The translations under genes were made by a program, and so were the position numbers. Shown in pieces: positions 28,101 through 36,850 of a stretch of DNA of 46,118 nt (position 1 is the stretch's first letter; each line of letters starts with the position of its first letter). The notes beneath the pieces are model-generated. The model was given only the letters and a program-made list of their open reading frames with translations. It had not been told where the DNA came from and made no database searches. Source of the stretch: Xenococcus sp. MO_188.B8. GTDB taxonomy: Bacteria > Cyanobacteriota > Cyanobacteriia > Cyanobacteriales > Xenococcaceae. Where the stretch lies: contig JASJDR010000025.1 in the NCBI GenBank assembly GCA_030065615.1, forward strand, positions 1 through 46,118, in the 5' to 3' direction.

Positions 28101-28330
28101 TCAAGGACAGTCATGCGTTGTTCGATGGGTTTGCTGATATAGGTTTCTACCTCCATTGGAGACGAACCAGGAGTCCTGGTAATTACTGCTACCAAAGGAC
28201 TCTCGACGTAGGGCATCATTCGCACGGGAATGATAATTAAGGTAAGAACGGAAAGAATCAGCACCCCAATATAGAGGGCTACGGTAATTACAGGATTGCG
28301 GATTGACCAACGGGTGAAAAAGGTTTTCAT
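25142..28330 (-). CDS. RND-family efflux pump permease
   Basis: The protein has 1062 residues, full length for an RND permease. It starts in the cytoplasm (MKTFFTRWSIRNPVITVALY) with the first membrane segment at about 13-35. A large periplasmic loop (GSSPMEVETYISKPIEQ) follows, then the fourth segment with the proton-relay pair D404-D405 in GKLVDDSIIVIDS. The adjacent Asp pair is typical of the HAE1 (AcrB) type, whereas CusA/CzcA pumps usually read VDGA there. Pairing with a CusB-like fusion protein and the surrounding metal genes still favours a metal or oxidised-product pump. No outer-membrane TolC-like gene is present here. It is third in the operon fusion protein-YtkA-like lipoprotein-RND. 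Confidence 0.85.
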   Translation of the reverse strand: MKTFFTRWSIRNPVITVALYIGVLILSVLTLIIIPVRMMPYVESPLVAVITRTPGSSPMEVETYISKPIEQRMTVLDGVRFVRSSSQQDLSLVTVQFAWGGDIDKAVRDVQSVMKSAEGDLPLDGINTRSYWVLPIDPLNRPVLTLALKAEGWDRVKLREFADNTLVDRLTSVQDVQSVYITGGYRRQLQVIVDRQKLAAYGLSILQVRDAIDNNNVSKGAGVLTQGDEEILVRADDRALNAQVVKNYPILERNGQIVYVRDLAEVKDTYEERRSSYRYNGESALAVNIIQKPDSSSPQVIARVRKELEKIESQYPGLEFEEAYDNSFLVELIKDSTTGELLISVALAGLVILLFLEDFRATAIVMISIPTTLALSMLPFIPISMSLNSSTLVGMMMAIGKLVDDSIIVIDSIDRKLKEGKTPRQAAIQGTGEVFLASAAASCVMIAALIPTILSGGLTGLMFEGLILPMVFAFIASLIVSITLIPLLAAFFLKPIGKRQGNRQSWLQWLLSPFRYGFQALEKGYGWLLDVCLQNREITLAISAATIVLAFALYPIIPQEMMPLGDSGQFVATIELEPGSSFSKTDLVAQQFEEILLEQPEIEKVSSNIGFEITRNSTYFSGYSMGSVNTATAIVTLKDLNERDRDIWQVMDGVEAQARRTIPGLRRIAIKEMGVDVMATSAAPIQIAVYGEDLDILHRLANQVLEIAQDTPGLVMAHTSSALSQPEYQLQIDRRRAQELGLNIEEVAEQARYALNGGFTRKYYNRPNLRQNSILVRYQESDRLFAQNLAATYITTPNGQQIPLSTVATLKREYGPTLIEHVNGKRVVYVNGYYRKSSPASMDLSMAIAMRAGEELDFPPGYGLDSMGDMTDMMIEFDRLLKGLIVSIILIYLILVIQFGSFIQPLVMMLSIPLQLIGVFGALLLAQQTLSTVSILGIIILSGISVSAAILLLELILTKRQEGVPRAEAIRQAGPVRLKAIFMTTLTTMIVIVRLAFYPETGMDAYSPIATVILGGLTVSTLLTLIVIPIVYTFVDDITTGLARIKRKRPPKEVIPLQDTVK

Positions 28331-28382
28331 AAAGAGGGGAATTTTGGCAACTTAAATGGCTTTGTTAGTTAGAAAAATCCAA

Positions 28383-28817
28383 CTATTTCACTTCAAAAGA
28401 AAACTCTTGTTGAGCTTGGTATTGAGAATCTTTAACGCTGGCAACAACGTTCCAAGTACCCTGCATTCCAAAATAGGTAGTAGCTTTAAAACGTCCTGGT
28501 TCTTCTGCTGGAGTGACTTCTACCTTGCCGATCATGTCTTCCATACCGTCCATTGGCATAGTCGAGGTGACATTTAAAGTTTCTACTTTTACTGGATTGC
28601 CATTGCTATCTACTACTTCTAAAATCATTTCTGCCTCACCCATCGGAATTTCTGTTTGGGGTTCGGGACTGACCAAATTCACGGTAGCGGTGCTTTCTTG
28701 TTTATTTTGCGCCTTTTCAGTTGTGGCAGTAGAGTTAACGTTTGTATCGCTTTGAGCGGGACTACAAGCGATCGCAAGTAAACTTAGGGGAAGTAGAATT
28801 AAGATTAGTTTTTTCAT
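28383..28817 (-). CDS. YtkA/FixH-like lipoprotein
   Basis: The protein has 144 residues. A lipoprotein signal ends LLAIACSPAQ. The mature part is one beta domain with MGEAEMILEVVDSNGNPV, the phrase STMPMDGMEDM and PGRFKATTYFGMQGTWNVVA, as in YtkA-like domains. It is clearly homologous to the C-terminal domain of the neighbouring fusion protein (compare STMPM and SASMPM, PGRFKA in both). A methionine-based metal site is plausible. Confidence 0.75.
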   Translation of the reverse strand: MKKLILILLPLSLLAIACSPAQSDTNVNSTATTEKAQNKQESTATVNLVSPEPQTEIPMGEAEMILEVVDSNGNPVKVETLNVTSTMPMDGMEDMIGKVEVTPAEEPGRFKATTYFGMQGTWNVVASVKDSQYQAQQEFSFEVK

Positions 28818-28920
28818 GGTTGGTATTGTTGTTAGTAGATAAAAATTTGTATGGGTAAACTTTCCCTGCTGGGATAGTCTGTGTTATGAACTGAGGGAAA
28901 ACTTTAGCAGCTTTGAGTTG

Positions 28921-30663
28921 CTACTTAACTTTGATGGCAAACTCTTGCTTACTTTTATTTTTCGGGTCTTTGACTTGAGCGGTAATCGTCCAGTCTCCTT
29001 TCATGCTGAGATAGGTATCCGCTTTAAACCTACCTGGCTTACCGTCTGGTTGAACTTCTACGGGGGCAGACATCGGTGCCATGTTTTTCATGGGCATGGA
29101 CGCACTCATCTCTAAGTCTTCAACGTCGAGCGGTCTACCTTGAGCATCTTTAACTTCGATTAACAATTGGGCATCACCCATTGCTACCTCATTGTTATTG
29201 GGACTGACTAACTGGATTTGAATATCTTGAGTCGCAGCTTTATTAGTTACAACAGGTTGTTCGGATTGGTTGATGACCGCTACAACCGCATTTTCTACCA
29301 AGCGATTTTGGCCCGAAATTACTATCGCTTGTTCCGACTCCAAACCACTAGTAATTTCTACTCTGTCTCCCGTAGACATTCCCAAGGTTACGGATTGGGC
29401 TGTTACTGTATCTCCTTCCACTACCCAAACTGAGGGTTGGTCTTGAAATTCCACTACCGCAGCTTGAGGAACGGTGATGGCATTGGGTTTACGAGCAGTG
29501 ATAATCTTCATTTCGAGGAACTTACCAGAAAGTAATTGTCCGTCGGGATTATCAATAACTGCCTCTACTGTTACTGTACGAGTTTGACTGTTAGCTTGGG
29601 GAAAGATGCTGGTAATTTTACCTTTAATGGGCGGAATATTACTACCAGGAACAATAGCAACTACTGTTGCTCCAGGACGAATATTAACTGCATTATTTTG
29701 AGCGACATTAGCCTGTAAGCGTATTTGATTGTAGTTGCCGATTTTAACAATGCCCATACTCGGTTGAACCACTACTCCAGGATCGACGTTACGCTCCTGG
29801 ACAATGCCCGAAATGGGAGAAGTAATGGTGGTGTAACCCTGCATCACTTTAGCAGTATCGACTTTAGCTTGAGCTTGTTTAATCTTAGCGCGATCGTTAG
29901 TTACTTGCGCTTCCATTCGTACTAATTTAACTCGTGCTTGCTTGAGAATAGCCTCTTTACTCTTGACCTCGCTATCTACAACATCAAATTCATCTTGAGA
30001 AATCGCTCCATCTTTTACCAGTCGCGCAAATCGATTTTTCCTCAAATTAAGATAGTCTAAATCGGCTTCTATCTGTTCGATTTCGCTTCTCTGTTCGTCT
30101 ACCTCAATCCTGCTCATTTCCAGATCGGTTTCCATCGTGGTAACCTCGGCTGCTGCTTCGGCTACTCCTGTAGTCAACTCCGAAGCATCTAGAGTTGCTA
30201 TGGGCTGTCCTGCGGTAACGCGATCTCCTGGATAAACTGAGTAGTTAGTCAATTGTCCCGCTACACGGGGATAAACCATAATTTCTTCATAGGGTTTAAT
30301 TGTCCCCGTATAGCTCACGCTGGCTTCTAACACCTGGGGTTTAACGGTTTCTACTTGTACGGGATTAGGGTTAAAAGAACCATCCACCGCCATCATCTCA
30401 TCGTGAGACATACTGCCGTGATCCATTCCTTCCATCCCTGCCATCGAGCTAGAAGGTTTGAGGTGGTTGGTTAACACCAGAATATTTCCTGTCAGTAGGG
30501 CAAAAATTCCTAGCCCTAAAAGGGTTTTTCGCCATTTAAAACTAGAGGTTGATTCCTGCTGAGAATCGGTTTCTGTTATTGGTTCTGGTTTGACAGTTGA
30601 AGAATACGTAATGTCTTCGTTTAGTTGAGAATCTTCTGGCGAGTTCTCATTGTCATCTGACAT
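28921..30663 (-). CDS. RND membrane-fusion protein with C-terminal YtkA-like domain
   Basis: From ATG 30663 there are 580 residues; GAAGG sits just upstream, while ATG 30696 is an alternative start. A cytoplasmic acidic tail and one membrane segment (TLLGLGIFALLTGNILVLTN) precede a Met/His motif (MAGMEGMDHGSMSHDEMM). The HlyD/CusB core follows: barrel-sandwich hybrid (YPRVAGQLTNYSVYPGDRVT), a long coiled-coil hairpin, and the second hybrid half (TSPISGIVQERNVDPGVVV). The last about 100 residues are a YtkA-like beta domain. It links the RND permease to an outer-membrane channel. First gene of the operon. Confidence 0.85.
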   Translation of the reverse strand: MSDDNENSPEDSQLNEDITYSSTVKPEPITETDSQQESTSSFKWRKTLLGLGIFALLTGNILVLTNHLKPSSSMAGMEGMDHGSMSHDEMMAVDGSFNPNPVQVETVKPQVLEASVSYTGTIKPYEEIMVYPRVAGQLTNYSVYPGDRVTAGQPIATLDASELTTGVAEAAAEVTTMETDLEMSRIEVDEQRSEIEQIEADLDYLNLRKNRFARLVKDGAISQDEFDVVDSEVKSKEAILKQARVKLVRMEAQVTNDRAKIKQAQAKVDTAKVMQGYTTITSPISGIVQERNVDPGVVVQPSMGIVKIGNYNQIRLQANVAQNNAVNIRPGATVVAIVPGSNIPPIKGKITSIFPQANSQTRTVTVEAVIDNPDGQLLSGKFLEMKIITARKPNAITVPQAAVVEFQDQPSVWVVEGDTVTAQSVTLGMSTGDRVEITSGLESEQAIVISGQNRLVENAVVAVINQSEQPVVTNKAATQDIQIQLVSPNNNEVAMGDAQLLIEVKDAQGRPLDVEDLEMSASMPMKNMAPMSAPVEVQPDGKPGRFKADTYLSMKGDWTITAQVKDPKNKSKQEFAIKVK

Positions 30664-30888
30664 TGACCCTTCAGTCTTCGTGTGATTTGCGGTCATGGGC
30701 AAAGTTTCAAGCTAAAGTCGTACTTCAAACTAAGATGACACAAGAGTATTAAATCAGCATGAAATCTCTTGAGTGAGCTGTAGATTCTAGTGATGATAAG
30801 CGATCGCATTTCCTTAATTCATCCTGATTTAATAATCTCATGGCACTATTAAGAAGGTGTTCCTGGTACGAATAGCCAACAGTCATCA

Positions 30889-31575
30889 ATGAGAATATTG
30901 CTAGTTGAAGATGAACCAGATTTAGGGGCTGCTATCAAGCAGAGTTTAGATCGCAGCAATCACGTTGTAGATTGGGCTGTAGATGGACTGGATGCTTGGG
31001 ATTACTTCAAACTCAAAGAATATCATCTGGGAATTTTTGACTGGCTATTACCTGGAATATCGGGAATAGAATTAACCAAGCGAATTAGGCAACAGCAAAA
31101 GCCTTTACCCATATTGATGTTAACCGCCAAAGACAGCATGGAGGACAAAATAGCTGGCTTGGATGCGGGGGCAGATGATTATCTGGTTAAACCATTTGAT
31201 ATGCCCGAACTACTGGCAAGATTGAGGGCTTTGCAAAGACGAACTCCTCAACTACAACCCAAAAGATTACAGGTGGGTAATCTCAGCCTAGACTACGCTA
31301 GCAATACCTTTTGGCTGCAAGAAGAATCGGGGGAAAAGCAGATTTTGTTAACGAAAAAAGAATTTCAGTTACTAGAATATTTTATGCAGCATCCCGAACA
31401 AATCGTTACCAGCGACCAATTATTAGATCGCTTGTGGGAATTTGGGGCAGAACCACCCAGTAATGTAGTGGCAGCCCAGGTATGTTTATTAAGACGCAAG
31501 TTAACCAAATATGGATGCGATGAGATGTTAGAAACCGTCTACGGTTTGGGTTATCGTTTCAAACCTCAAGCATAA
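30889..31575 (+). CDS. OmpR-family response regulator (RppA/CusR-like)
   Basis: The protein has 228 residues. The receiver domain has the acidic pocket (LLVEDEPD) and phosphoacceptor D51 in GIFDWLLPG, then LMLTAKDS and DYLVKPFDMPELLARL. The C-terminal winged helix-turn-helix has EFQLLEYFMQHP and LETVYGLGYRF. It starts 226 bases from the divergent fusion-protein gene, so the intervening region is probably shared and contains its binding site. It forms an operon with the sensor kinase 28 bases downstream. Confidence 0.9.
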   Translation: MRILLVEDEPDLGAAIKQSLDRSNHVVDWAVDGLDAWDYFKLKEYHLGIFDWLLPGISGIELTKRIRQQQKPLPILMLTAKDSMEDKIAGLDAGADDYLVKPFDMPELLARLRALQRRTPQLQPKRLQVGNLSLDYASNTFWLQEESGEKQILLTKKEFQLLEYFMQHPEQIVTSDQLLDRLWEFGAEPPSNVVAAQVCLLRRKLTKYGCDEMLETVYGLGYRFKPQA

Positions 31576-31603
31576 TGGAAAATCTTGGAATTAACCTTTT
31601 GAC

Positions 31604-32953
31604 GTGAAGCATAACCGACTTTTTTCTAAATCGCGCTGGCAACTAGCTAGCTGGTATGCAACAATTTTGAGTATAGTTTTGTTTGTCTGTGCTTTGGGAT
31701 TTTATGAAGCAGTTGCGCACGCCCATCGAATTACGATTGATCGCGAATTAAAATCGGTAGCCGGAACTCTCCACGACAGTTTGCTACCAGTTCTCGAACA
31801 GCCAGGGAAAATAGAACCAGAAGTAAAAGAGTTATTACCCAATACCTGCCTTGTAGAAACAGATTGCTACAAACGCGATCGTTTTGAGTCTTTAAGATTA
31901 GGAGTAATTGGGCAAGATAAATATTATTTACGTCTTTTTAATCTATCTGAAAATTTGGTAGCAGTCGCTGGAATGCAGCCTGAAATCCCACAGTTATTCG
32001 AGCGCGACAAATGGTCAACTTTAACCGATGCTGAGGGGATTCGCTATCAACAAATTTCTTTTCTTTTACATACTCAACAGGGTAAGAATTGGGGTTATCT
32101 TCAAGTTGGGAGAAGTCTTCAAGATTTTGATACTTATCTTGCTAATGTCAAATGGATACTGCTGTTAGGAGTCCCGTTAGTAGTGTTACTGGTAGCGGGT
32201 GCTAGCTGGTGGTTATCGGGATTAGCTATACGCCCGATTTACCAGTCCTATCAGCAGATGCAGCAGTTTACCGCTGATGCTGCCCACGAGCTCAGAACAC
32301 CTCTCGCAGCTATTCAAGCAACGGCTCAATCCAATCTGATGTTGCCTAATTTATCTGAAGACAAAGCCAAAGATACCCTGAGAAATATAGTCAAGCAGAA
32401 CAAGCGGTTGTCTTATTTGGTAGCAGATTTACTAATCTTGTGTCGTATTGATGGGGAAATAAGTAGCAACACCTCTCACAAAAAGAGAGAAAAAATTCCT
32501 CTAGCAAACTTAATTATTGAGGTAGAAGAAGATTTGGCAGCCCTAGCGATGGCTTCAGAGATTGAGCTTAGTTCTCAGATCAAAGCATCACCACCTACAG
32601 AGACAATCGGCGATCGCCAACAATTATATCGTCTGATTACTAATCTGGTAACAAACGCGATTCAATACACGACCGCAGGAGGGAAAGTCACGATCTCTCT
32701 GACAGAAGAACATCATCAGGCGGTCATTTCTGTTCGAGATACGGGTATTGGTATTGCTAAAAACGAACAAAAGCGTATCTTTGACCGTTTCTATCGGGTA
32801 GATAAAGCTCGTTCTAGAAGTAAAGGTGGTTCTGGATTGGGGTTAGCTATTGCCAAGGCGATCGCCTTGGCTCATCAAGGTAGTATTCAGGTTGAAAGCA
32901 AGATTGGGGAAGGAAGTATCTTAACAATTAGATTACCTAAAAAAACTAATTAG
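31604..32953 (+). CDS. Membrane sensor histidine kinase (RppB/CusS-like)
   Basis: From GTG 31604 there are 449 residues. Two membrane segments (about 17-36 and 184-204) enclose a periplasmic sensor of about 145 residues with a disulfide-capable pair in NTCLVETDCYK. The phosphorylated histidine is H228 in ADAAHELRTPLAAIQ. The ATP lid motifs follow (NLVTNAIQYT, DTGIGI, GSGLGLAIAKAIA). The periplasmic domain probably senses copper or redox state. The 3' end overlaps the convergent cupredoxin gene by 8 bases. Confidence 0.9.
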   Translation: MKHNRLFSKSRWQLASWYATILSIVLFVCALGFYEAVAHAHRITIDRELKSVAGTLHDSLLPVLEQPGKIEPEVKELLPNTCLVETDCYKRDRFESLRLGVIGQDKYYLRLFNLSENLVAVAGMQPEIPQLFERDKWSTLTDAEGIRYQQISFLLHTQQGKNWGYLQVGRSLQDFDTYLANVKWILLLGVPLVVLLVAGASWWLSGLAIRPIYQSYQQMQQFTADAAHELRTPLAAIQATAQSNLMLPNLSEDKAKDTLRNIVKQNKRLSYLVADLLILCRIDGEISSNTSHKKREKIPLANLIIEVEEDLAALAMASEIELSSQIKASPPTETIGDRQQLYRLITNLVTNAIQYTTAGGKVTISLTEEHHQAVISVRDTGIGIAKNEQKRIFDRFYRVDKARSRSKGGSGLGLAIAKAIALAHQGSIQVESKIGEGSILTIRLPKKTN

Positions 32954-33455
32954 ATTCCTGTACTTTGACAACTCCTCTAAACATATTCATGCCACAGTGA
33001 AAGGTATACTCTCCTGCTTGAGTAGGGGTAAATTCTACAGAAGTTGTTTGGTTTAGTTGTAAGTCAATGGCTTTATGAAAATCAGGTAATAGGACTTTTT
33101 CTAAGCAACTACTAGGATCTTTACGCAAAAAATTCAGCCGTACAGGTTGACCTGAATTGACCACAATCCTATCAGGTTTATAGCCTCCATCAACCAGGAT
33201 TTCTAGTTCTTGAATACCTTGGCTGGTAGTAGCTCGTTGTGATTTGGTTTTACTGAATAAAAACCACCAACCTTCAGCACCAATCAACCCTAAACCTCCC
33301 AATGTTACTAATAGTTTTAAAGATAAAGGTTGTTCGATTCGAGAAAATTTAGAGGTTGATTTTACTTGAGCAGGGGAAACTTGTGCTGAAGCAAATATTA
33401 AACCCAAACTCAAGAGAAAAGTAAAAAGTATCTTCTTTTGAATCATTTTAATCAC
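32946..33455 (-). CDS. Exported cupredoxin-domain protein
   Basis: The protein has 169 residues. A signal or anchor (ILFTFLLSLGLIFASAQVSP) and a second hydrophobic stretch (LLVTLGGLGLIGAEGWWFLF) precede a cupredoxin fold. Copper ligands are visible: DPSSCLEK, PDFHKAID, and FTPTQAGEYTFHCGMNMFRG with C-x-x-x-M spacing. Such cupredoxins are often encoded beside CopA ATPases and probably deliver or buffer periplasmic copper. It lies directly downstream of copA on the same strand (gap 80 bases). Confidence 0.8.
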   Translation of the reverse strand: MIKMIQKKILFTFLLSLGLIFASAQVSPAQVKSTSKFSRIEQPLSLKLLVTLGGLGLIGAEGWWFLFSKTKSQRATTSQGIQELEILVDGGYKPDRIVVNSGQPVRLNFLRKDPSSCLEKVLLPDFHKAIDLQLNQTTSVEFTPTQAGEYTFHCGMNMFRGVVKVQESN

Positions 33456-33535
33456 CTAAAATTAACTATAAAATTTCTTGAGACATCATCAATGTTTTCA
33501 GTAATACGCTTAGATTATTGAGTAATTGTCATGAG

Positions 33536-35809
33536 TTATACAGTGATTTTGGGTTTAAAATTACGCAATCTCAAAGCATTGGTCACCACAGAAACCGAAC
33601 TAAAAGCCATAGCTGTACCAGCGATCATGGGATTGAGTAACCAGCCAAAGAAGGGATATAAAATACCTGCTGCAATGGGAATACCTGAGACGTTGTAAAT
33701 ATAAGCAAAAAAGAGATTTTGGCGAATATTTTTCATGGTGGCATGACTCAGTTGAATCGCCGTCACAATTCCCCATAAATCACCAGAAATTAAGGTCAGA
33801 TCGCTAGCAGCTATGGCCACATCCGTACCGGTACCGATCGCAATGCCAACATCTGCCTGGGCTAAGGCTGGAGCGTCATTAATGCCATCTCCTACCATAG
33901 CTACAATTTTATGTTTCTGTTTGCGACTTGGTCTTTCCTGTTGAATTTGTTTAATCGTACTGGCTTTTTGATCGGGACGTACTTGGGCAAAAATTCTTTT
34001 AATACCTACTTCAGAGGCGATCGCTTCAGCCGTTTTTTGGTTATCTCCTGTTAACATCACTACCTCTAACCCCATTCTTTGTAGAGCTTTAACCGCTTCA
34101 ACTGAAGAAGGTTTGATCGCATCAGCAATGCCAATTAAACCCTCAATTTTTCCATCAACAGCGATTAGAGCAGTAGTTTTCGCTTCACTTTCCCATTCTT
34201 GACGGTTTGACTGTAAAGTTTGAGTATCAATTTTCAGCTCATCCATCCATCGTTGTGTCCCAATTTGGACAAACTTTCCGGAGACATTTCCCTGTACACC
34301 CATTCCAGCTACGGCTGCAAAATTAGTCACTTCAGGTAGGGGTATTCTGACTCCTTGAGATTGGGCATAATTAAGCACTGCTTCTGCTAAAGGATGTTCA
34401 GAATTTTTCTCGATGGCAGCTGCCATTTCTAACAACTCAATTTCATGATTATTAGCTGTACCTTTTACAGTAATGTAGTTAGTAACACTAGGTTGTCCTT
34501 GGGTAATTGTGCCTGTTTTATCACAGACAATGGTATTAAGTTTATGTGCTAATTCCAAACTATCTGCACCCTTAATTAAGACCCCATTTTCTGCCCCTTT
34601 TCCTGTACCCACCATAATCGAGGTCGGAGTAGCTAAACCCAAGGCACAAGGACAGGCAATAATTAAAACTCCTACCGTCGTAATCATGGCAAGGGTGACA
34701 TTGCCCATGACATTAAACCAAATAATAAAAGTTAGGATTGCAATGGCTATTACTCCTGGGACAAACCATCCCGTTACCCGATCCGCTAATTGTTGAATAG
34801 GTGCTTTACTTCCTTGGGCATCTTGCACTAATTGAACAATCTGGGCTAAGACTGTATCTTTGCCGACTTTGGTCGCTTTAAATTTAAAACTTCCCGTCTT
34901 ATTAATAGTTGCGCCAATTACCTCATCCCCTGCTTTCTTTTTAACAGGAATCGGTTCGCCTGTGACCATTGATTCATCGATCGCCGATTCACCTTCAATT
35001 ACTTCTCCATCTACGGGGATTTTTTCTCCTGGACGAACGACAATTACATCTTCTACTACTACTTGTTCAATCGGAATATCGCTCTCTTGTCCATGACGAA
35101 TAACTCTGGCAGTTTTGGCCTGTAAACCCATTAATTTTCGAATGGCTTCTGAAGTTTGTCCTTTGGCACGATTTTCCAATAATCTTCCTAAGAGAACGAG
35201 GGTAATAACGACGGAAGCTACTTCATAATAAACTGCAACTTCAAGCTCTTGAGATTCTAAGATTTGGGGAAATATAGTTATAAATAGAGAATAAAAGTAG
35301 GCTACAGCAGTCCCTAAAGCCACTAAGGTGTCCATGTTCGCAGAATGACGTTTAAAAGCGTTCCATCCTCCGACAAAGAAAGCTTTACCCACCCAAAACT
35401 GTACGGGAGTTACTAAAATGAACTGCACCCAAAAATTCTGTAACCATGCAGGAACCCAAGAGAGTTCTAGACCTGTCATCATGGGCAAAACGCCGATTAT
35501 TAATAATATGCTAATAATTGAACCCACAACTACTTTACGGGTTATCTCTTTTTGTTCAGCAACTCTGGCTTGTTTCTCCGCATCCTCTTCTTGCTCTGAT
35601 TCGGCAACAGCCGCATAACCCGCCTCGGTTACTGCGGCTTGAATTCTGTTTAAATTTGTTTGTTGAGGATTATAGGTGACTGTAGCTTGAGAGAGAGCAA
35701 AGTTCACATTACATTTAGTTACCCCTGACACTTCTTGAATAGCTTGTTCAATGCTAGAAGCACAAGAAGCACAGCTCATGCCTTTTAATCCTAGATTCCG
35801 TGTTTCCAT
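33536..35809 (-). CDS. copA: Copper-translocating P1B-type ATPase
   Basis: The protein has 757 residues. An N-terminal heavy-metal domain carries GMSCASC (C13, C16). The transmembrane metal site is [11 protein letters not shown] (CPC at 386-388) and the phosphorylated aspartate is D430 in [10 protein letters not shown]. The SEHPLAEAV motif and [20 protein letters not shown] complete the P-type core. The last helices read [20 protein letters not shown], the Cu(I) P1B-1 signature. It exports Cu(I) from the cytoplasm, or imports it into thylakoids in some cyanobacteria. A MerR-type operator about 100 bases upstream shows metal-responsive control. Confidence 0.92.
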   Translation of the reverse strand: METRNLGLKGMSCASCASSIEQAIQEVSGVTKCNVNFALSQATVTYNPQQTNLNRIQAAVTEAGYAAVAESEQEEDAEKQARVAEQKEITRKVVVGSIISILLIIGVLPMMTGLELSWVPAWLQNFWVQFILVTPVQFWVGKAFFVGGWNAFKRHSANMDTLVALGTAVAYFYSLFITIFPQILESQELEVAVYYEVASVVITLVLLGRLLENRAKGQTSEAIRKLMGLQAKTARVIRHGQESDIPIEQVVVEDVIVVRPGEKIPVDGEVIEGESAIDESMVTGEPIPVKKKAGDEVIGATINKTGSFKFKATKVGKDTVLAQIVQLVQDAQGSKAPIQQLADRVTGWFVPGVIAIAILTFIIWFNVMGNVTLAMITTVGVLIIACPCALGLATPTSIMVGTGKGAENGVLIKGADSLELAHKLNTIVCDKTGTITQGQPSVTNYITVKGTANNHEIELLEMAAAIEKNSEHPLAEAVLNYAQSQGVRIPLPEVTNFAAVAGMGVQGNVSGKFVQIGTQRWMDELKIDTQTLQSNRQEWESEAKTTALIAVDGKIEGLIGIADAIKPSSVEAVKALQRMGLEVVMLTGDNQKTAEAIASEVGIKRIFAQVRPDQKASTIKQIQQERPSRKQKHKIVAMVGDGINDAPALAQADVGIAIGTGTDVAIAASDLTLISGDLWGIVTAIQLSHATMKNIRQNLFFAYIYNVSGIPIAAGILYPFFGWLLNPMIAGTAMAFSSVSVVTNALRLRNFKPKITV

Positions 35810-35901
35810 AGTTTTCTCCCGTGATGGTTAGGGATTGATTTTTTTACTGATCCAGGCAAACTTTAAACTGTCCCATTAGCTGCCTCATTGCTCTTAAAAT
35901 T

Positions 35902-35956
35902 ATGGTAATCTCTCTAGTTGACTAGAGAGTCTGCCAGCTGAAACAAAAGTTAACTT
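35902..35956 (-). promoter_or_regulatory. copA: MerR-type operator plus AAAAGTTAACTT box upstream of copA
   Basis: The near-palindrome at 35909-35930 has the same core CTCTAGTTGACTAGAGAG as at 25057. The minus-strand -10-like TACCAT and an AAAAGTTAACTT box at 35945-35956 are at the same distances as in front of the 24407 gene. Confidence 0.8.
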
Positions 35957-36574
35957 ATTTACTGAGAAGACCCTTGAATTGGCGGTTATTGGATAGAGTT
36001 GTCATTATTCATTGAAGGTTGAAACCCTTATCATTCCATCATCCTAATTACCTAGAGGCGAGAATTATCGGAACTAGAATTGGAATAAGTATAAGCTGAG
36101 TAAACCTGAAGAAATATCAGTAAATTTACTATTAAGGATTTAATTTAAATTATCTTATAAAGAAGCAATATCAATACTTCTTGTTTAAGGATTAAGCAGA
36201 GTTAAAAATCGCAAAATTCAGCTCTTTTGGAGCAGAAGACATAGTTCGATGAATCGGCTTTTTAGAAGGAAATTTAGAACGAGGTTGCTTGCTCCGTCCT
36301 ATACGCTGAGGAAACCTTATGCGCTTGCGGAGCTCTACTCGAAGGGTCTGCTCTACCTGAAGGGGCAGCGTTATCCTTATCCGAAGGTGTATCCTTATCC
36401 ATCAAACTGGTAATCAAACGGTAAGTTTTCAGTTTGAATCTGATGACCATAAACTCATGGCAATTACGATCGCAGACCACCAAACTTGCGGGTAATTTCC
36501 GTCAGGAATAAAAAGCAATCAAAAATGCTACAAAGCGCGATCGCTAACTCTCGATCTCTTTTGATATCAATAAT
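35957..36574. other. Intergenic stretch with a GC-rich repeat patch and a possible gene relic
   Basis: No convincing gene. A minus-strand frame of 69 codons at 36274-36483 starts with plausible protein (CHEFMVIRFKLKTYRLITSL) but then runs into GC-rich repeat sequence (36290-36400), so it is at most a relic. The single repeat-like phrase GGTTGAAACCCTTAT near 36014 is not repeated and is not a CRISPR. Confidence 0.4.
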
Positions 36575-36850
36575 CTAGTGATGAGCTTCCATATACGCTC
36601 TCAACAAACTATTAATCTTAGTTTGATAGCCTTTTCCTTGAGATTTAAACCACTCCAATACATCACTGTCAATTCTCAAAGTTACTTGAGTCTTTTTCTT
36701 GCTTGAAGTTAAACCCTGTCGAACTACTGCCTTGGCAAATATTTCTGGAGTAATTTCAGGACAATCAGATAGATCAATATCTTCATCTGTCATCGCATCA
36801 AGACGTTTCCAATCTGTTTCAGATTTGCTCGAAATAGATTTTTTGTTCAT
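36575..36850 (-). CDS. brnA: BrnA-family antitoxin
   Basis: From ATG 36850 (MNKKSISSKSETDWKRLDAM) there are 91 residues; the longer in-frame start at 36916 lies inside brnT. It has the BrnA pattern TDEDIDLSDCPEITPE then KKKTQVTLRIDSDVLEWFKS and the ribbon-helix-helix end SLLRAYMEAHH. It neutralises BrnT and represses the operon. The start overlaps the 3' end of brnT, the normal toxin-antitoxin arrangement. The antitoxin appears intact although its toxin is interrupted. Confidence 0.85.
   Translation of the reverse strand: MNKKSISSKSETDWKRLDAMTDEDIDLSDCPEITPEIFAKAVVRQGLTSSKKKTQVTLRIDSDVLEWFKSQGKGYQTKINSLLRAYMEAHH

Noticed and set aside
36008..36030. CRISPR-repeat-like phrase GGTTGAAACCCTTAT
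   Set aside because: It occurs once, with no regularly spaced copies.
36274..36483. 69-codon minus-strand frame as a gene
   Set aside because: The second half is translated GC-rich repeat; no start signal or family match, so it is described only as a possible relic.
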